Shown here piece after piece: positions 59,151-64,000 of a DNA stretch of 64,000 nucleotides. The first letter of the stretch is position 1, and each line of letters opens with the position of its first letter. The notes below the pieces were generated by a model, which saw nothing but the letters and a program-made list of their open reading frames with translations, did no database searches and was not told the origin of the DNA. The stretch lies in assembly GCF_015706575.1 (NCBI RefSeq), contig NW_024037074.1:28447334-28511333 (forward strand). The letters run 5' to 3'. Made by a program: the position numbers and the translations under genes. Source of the stretch: Patiria miniata. Its lineage: Eukaryota > Echinodermata > Asteroidea > Valvatida > Asterinidae.

Positions 59151-60310
59151 GTTGAAAATGTTTTACTTTGGTAAACGTATTTACCAAATTGAATTCAATG
59201 TACAAGTTACCTAGATTGCACACTTGTTATGCGGGTAATGAAGATACCCTGAAACAGTTTTATATTTTCGCTAAACTCAACCGGGTGCGAAAACGATTGC
59301 CCGTGTTTAAGTGCATTTGAAAGAAAGTTTTGCATTTTTGAATGAGCGAGGGTGAGAAATTGGAATAAAATTTGAATGAAGATGCTGCTTTACAACTCAC
59401 ATAATTATGTCTTCTAAAAACATTAACGTGATTGACTTACTAGCACCCTATTATCGGTTAAACTCTCTCGCGTGAGCGGTCACTCTACTAATTATCACCA
59501 GCTAGACACGCACTTTAATATTAATGAGTCTGTATTTCATAGGGTCCTAAATTCCCGCTACCCCGGATAAGAGACACCCCAGCGGAATCACGCCCGATGC
59601 AGTATCATTTATTAATCCTCGGAAGGATTTCTTTTCTTTCTAAAAAAGAAAAACAAAGAAGTGAGTTTGCATTGCACCATAGTGGACCAATGACTCTTAA
59701 ATGTTATTGTTGTTTTTGTTTTGTTCTTGTGTGCCAAATTATTTTCATTGGATTTTTAACGTGTTAAAATTTTGAACTTAGAGTTTAATTCTGATGAAAT
59801 GATTGTTTACCATTTAATGAAATTTTAATTGTTAATGTGATACTATCAGAGCATTGTTAAAATGCAGTTATAATTCTATTGCAAATAATTATTTTATTGT
59901 ACACAACGTGTTGTTTATTTTTAAGTGCATTTACATTTTATAATTATATCTCTTTGTTTAACTGCTTAACTAATTTAGTAATATCATGTTATAAGATATA
60001 GAATATCAATTCTAAAAACAATGTTTTGAAAACTCTAGTTTTTGATAATGTGGGACATACATGGCCCTTGTCATACACTCTGGAAGAATAAAATCGAATT
60101 CTCCGGAAAGTAGAATTGCAAAGACATTTTGAATATTTCGTTAAAAAAAATCGTTTTGTCGTCGAAATGAACGAGCAAATACCAATCTGACTGTTGTGAA
60201 CAAATGTCTTATTAAGTACTTCAATCAGTGATTATTATTAAAAATTCTAGTCAATTTGATATTAAAAATATTTGCACTAATTCAGTGAATTACTTTGTAT
60301 TTCTGTATAG
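59150..60310 (+). pseudogene. Decayed array unit without coding exon (gene 5 spacer)
   Basis: Intron-end part about 59155-59450; post-gene part about 59605-60310 from TTTATTAATCCTCGG. Same junction as 15540-16640, so the loss predates duplication of the spacer. Confidence 0.6.
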
Positions 60311-60329
60311 TTATTTTGCTGTTTTGTCG

Positions 60330-61480
60330 TCTTGAATTTGGGGTTCGTGTTCAAGGCCGGGTACAGATGTGTGTCGAGGGGGTTAGGGGTTGAAAATGGG
60401 AGGGGGCAACAAAACTGACTAATAATTATTTATCTTTCAATAATTGAACAAGAGCAGTAAATATTACTAAGACGGTGGTGTAGTCCACTCGTTTCATTTC
60501 CCCCACGGATTCTTGAAATATAATAATTAATTATTTGGGCGCAAATCATCCTTACTCGCAGCTGGGATGCTGAATTGCGAAGGACGCGAATACAACGTGA
60601 TCGGGCCGCTGGCACGTAAAGGCGCCTATGGCTGCCGGCCACATCGACCCATATATGAACACGGAGCACAGCCTGAGATCGAAAGTGTTTGATTTTTCCG
60701 GAGGAAGGAAAACCAGAGGGCCCGGAGAAAAACCCTCGTTGCACTGGAGAGAACCAACGCACAACTCTACTCACACGTGATCCGCGGCCAGGATTCGAAC
60801 CGTAGTCACCTTGGTGAGAGGCGAGCATTTTACGCACAAGCCACCCACGCCACCCAAAATGCTAGTAAAATGTAGTCAGGAAAAATAATGTAGGAAAAAT
60901 GAAAGGCATCCCCACGCCTTTCGATTCTGTAACGGCCAGCTTGCCGGTTATCAGGCCCTTTTACCTGCCCCCTTCCCCTACACTCACCGCCTAACATAAC
61001 TGGAAGCACATGGACAATTTGGTTCGATATCCACCTTGAAGGGGCAGGCTGTTCAGGCTGTTTTGGTCCGAAGGTTGTAAGACACTAATTAGGTGGTTGC
61101 GTCCCACATATTGATGCGAGATGGGTGAGATGGGGGGGGGGTGGCAAAGCCTTGGTGAGAGAGTCTGGATAGGGTGAAAGTTGAACCCACGTCAGCCTAC
61201 GGGCAGGTGTGTTAGGGGCAGGGTCGTTGCCAAGTGCAGCGGTGAGGTCTGAGTATTCGATTTAGTAAACATGGTCTGCTCATTAAACAAGGGGCCAGCT
61301 CCTAAGGCCAGACGGCGTAGTACGGACGTCCTGTCCTCTTTGCCCCTGGTTATAGCTGTCCCAACACCCCCCCCCCCCATGATTTTTAAATATCCCATGG
61401 CAGTTTTTATTTCAGTAAAAATATTATTGCTGTACGTTCCCATCATGGTCAAACTCATGGTCCCTGCCGGAGGTTGAGAT
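60330..61480. repeat. Spacer block Q upstream of gene 6
   Basis: Most complete block Q without later insertions, with the old SINE at 60535-60862. Confidence 0.7.
60535..60862 (-). mobile_element. tRNA-derived SINE, family 1, old copy
   Basis: Minus-strand GTGGCTTGTGCGT and perfect B box GGTTCGAATCC, same site as 1476 and 26575. Confidence 0.8.
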
Positions 61481-62680
61481 AGATTCGATGCGTCACTTCA
61501 AACTCAATGGCGTAACCAGGAAAGCTAGAGAGGCTGTGCCTCACCACTCAGCCTGACTGGGATTCGGGGGAGGCGCTTAACTCATTTGAATGCTTCCTCC
61601 AGAAAATGAGGAGTCTAAATTAAGGTCCCTTTAATGAACCACGCTAATGTGTAATACATCGCGGCGTAATAACTCTTGAAAATACTAGGTTTGAAAACGA
61701 CACACCCTAGATAGGTAAAAGACTAGGCACTGTTTGGAATTGTGGGCAGTATTGTTCCGCTAGAAATCAGGCACACTCAAGGACACACTTGGTGATTATT
61801 TTGGACTTTCGGTAGAATATTGGCCACCGTCTTTTCAAATTCTCTCAGTAGGTATTCTTATAGCCCGGCCTGTTTTAGCGGGGAAAACTGTTGGTTGTCA
61901 TAAGCAGAAAATTGATGAGTGAATTACTAAAAACAGTGGCACTCGATAGGTAATACCCACCGAAAAACAAATGTCACTACACAACTGTTTATGCTGTAAA
62001 AATAGATTTACTCTTCCTCTTCCTGTCGACGGAACTATTAATAGAAAGGGGAACAACAGCACTCTAGCATTAAATATGAGCGTATGAGGAAATATGAGGA
62101 AATCGTACAGCTTTTACCCTTCTCCGCCTCAGCATATTGGTTCGGGATCCGCCGTTGGCTGCCCAGGGTGGTTAGGAGGGGGAAATGATGGTGGGGGCAG
62201 GGGCTCAATATGGGGATTCGTGCTTGGCTTGGAGATCAGGTTATTGAAGGCTAGCGTTTCCTAAGGAAAGAAGTTTGTTGCACATATGGTAGGATCCAAA
62301 CAGTTTGGGATAAGTTTGGGATTAGGTTTGATTAGGCGAGGGTCAAGATCGGAGTTGGCATGATTATGTGTTTGGTTTTAGGTATAGGTTGGGCTCAATA
62401 AGCGGAGGTGGGAGGGCCTCAATTAGCGAGGAGGGGGTTCTCCTGCAGGTGCAAGGTCGATTGCATGCCGAGAAGTTGGCCGGACCGACAAGTTTGACAA
62501 GTGGATGGGGATAGATAAATGGTTATAATTAAGTTGCCTTTGGGAACGGCTGCAATCTGCAAAATAAGTTTACTTCATCGTAAGAGGACGGCAACTGTAC
62601 ATGCACCTGATAAATTACTACGCTTTTGTTTTTCCATAAAAAAGTAGACTGCATAACCTGACTACAAAATACTAGCCACC
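61480..62680. repeat. Conserved upstream spacer of gene 6
   Basis: Collinear with 2560-3785. No gene is visible. Confidence 0.7.
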
Positions 62681-63101
62681 AAATGCGTGGCTCCATTAAA
62701 TAACACGAAGCGCAAAACAAACACTGATTGAATCACGTATGGCCAGTGTACGTCATTATTCTATCCACCAATCAGAGTTAGTCACCCAACAAGTCGGTGA
62801 CCACAAGTGAGTGGTCTGTGATTGGCAGGTGCCAATCACATTCCACGTGTTTGAATGTGTCACCGACATCCATACAATCATTCCACCAATTAGTTGCGTC
62901 TATTTGAGTGTCGGTGATACAAGCTTCGGGTTTAACGTGTGGCAATGTAACATTAACATCATTTCCCTCTCATCAATATAAAGCGAGTCAGTGATGTGTG
63001 ATTGACAGCGCGCAGGGGGCCAATCACAAACCGGGCTTTCAAGTTCCTCAGTCACTGCTCGGGAAATCGACGTCAATATTTAAGTCACAAGCTGCCAGCT
63101 C
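62681..63101 (+). promoter_or_regulatory. Promoter of a sixth C1q-collagen gene
   Basis: All elements of the other promoters are present. TATTTAAG lies at 63077-63084 and initiator-like TCACTTC near 63102, implying another gene to the right. Confidence 0.72.
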
Positions 63102-63185
63102 ACTTCTCACAATGACCGCAGCTCATGTCCACGTTCAGACGACAACCCAAGAGAACTGCTTGCAAGATCGAACAAGAATTGCACG
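63102..63185 (+). other. Exon 1 of gene 6; its coding exon lies beyond the window
   Basis: 84 nt ending GCACG before GTGAGT at 63186. The upstream ATG (CTCATGTCC) is present. Confidence 0.65.
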
Positions 63186-64000
63186 GTGAGTCTATGAAAC
63201 AATCTTTTACGATTACTCTGCTAACTTCGGGATTGATCTCTTGCGATTGACACAAATTTGCTTATAGCCAAAACGGCGAGATATAAATATTTCCGACCAT
63301 AATGATTCCGTTTCCATACGGTACCTCGATAACTTACCGATATTGGTGATTGAATAATCAGCAGGTACTATGTTGTATAGAATATAGTGAATTAGCTCTT
63401 GATGCGGATTCAGACCAACATTTTGTGAGGCCACAGTTTCAGGCAATACAAGCTAAGAGCAAACTAATCAGGGTTTTTATTTTATTTGTTCGGAATAAGG
63501 AATTCCTGTCTGACAATCGCTGCTACTTCCATGGTACACTCTCAAAAGACAATTGTCCAAAATTCTGACTGATTTCTCTAGCTCTTAGAAACTTACTTGA
63601 ATTCTTGTCGCTACCGATAGCACACTATAAATTCATGGAATATTTTATACTTTTTATTGCCATTCAGTTTCGCCAGATTTCTAGTCATACTTGGCTGAAC
63701 ATTTTCAAGAGCGCATTACATCAAGTTGCATATTGTTATTGAGTTTTACGCACTTACACAATATTACAGATGATAAATTAAAACCTTTTTTGGTTAAAAG
63801 AAAGAAATAGTGCGGAAGCTTGACACTTAACCCATAATATCAGTACAAACATTCACCCCCTTTATTTTCTTGCTAGTTTTCCCTGTTTACTGCATCAAAC
63901 ATTTAATCCCGGTGCGATGCGCTCACCTTTTTTTCCCGGCAATCACTCTAACTAATTCAGGATAAAAGGTTATGCGGAAGTTGGCCACGGAAGAACGTGT
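63186..64000 (+). other. Start of gene 6 intron 1, cut by the window edge
   Basis: Collinear with the first 800 bp of the other introns (GGAATAAGGAATTCCTGTCTG, GGTTATGCGGAAGTTGGCCA). It has an empty site for both Harbinger-like insertions of the GGCC family. Confidence 0.65.

Overview
This window looks like nuclear DNA of a marine invertebrate, most likely a deuterostome and possibly an echinoderm. The basis is AT-rich sequence, spliced genes, tRNA-derived SINEs, LINEs and short inverted-repeat transposons, together with secreted collagen-C1q proteins of a kind common in invertebrate innate immunity. The species cannot be named from the sequence. No viral element and no true RNA gene was recognised.

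The window is dominated by a head-to-tail array on the + strand. Each unit has (1) a repeat-rich upstream spacer, (2) a conserved promoter of about 420 bp with paired inverted CCAAT boxes, CRE-like sites, an E-box and a TATA-like element, (3) an 84-nt non-coding exon 1 ending in a GTGAGT donor, (4) a 2.7-4.5 kb intron, (5) one coding exon that starts exactly at the ATG after a TTTACAG-type acceptor, and (6) a 3' flank holding an old CR1/L2-like LINE end on the minus strand. Five complete genes have coding exons at 8786, 21056, 34059, 43518 and 54210. A sixth promoter and exon 1 at 62681-63185 belong to a gene past the right edge. Unit lengths, exon 1 to exon 1, are about 14.0, 12.5, 8.3, 12.1 and 12.0 kb.

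All five proteins have a signal peptide, a short cysteine-bearing N-terminus (CQQCC), about 28-29 Gly-X-Y collagen triplets with one conserved interruption, and a C-terminal C1q domain. There are two subtypes. Type A (genes 1, 4 and 5; 275 aa) ends in LFSE. Type B (genes 2 and 3; 281 aa) has one extra collagen triplet and ends in YPESIK or YPESIN. Differences between copies concentrate in loops of the C1q head, while the signal peptide and collagen stalk are nearly constant. This fits a diversifying family of secreted recognition molecules with a common trimerising stalk.

The spacers record the array's history. The type A spacers hold a second, decayed unit that keeps the intron end and 3' flank but has lost the coding exon. 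The gene 2 spacer carries a deletion scar joining a type B flank to the last codons of a lost type A gene. The gene 1 spacer has a 1.9 kb tandem duplication. Because the units are paralogous, many later insertions can be read against empty sites in sister units: two tRNA-derived SINEs, a 5'-truncated LINE, a 744-bp Harbinger-like element, a second Harbinger-like family inserted twice, and a 2.08 kb fold-back element. The left 1.3 kb is the endonuclease part of an RTE-like LINE.
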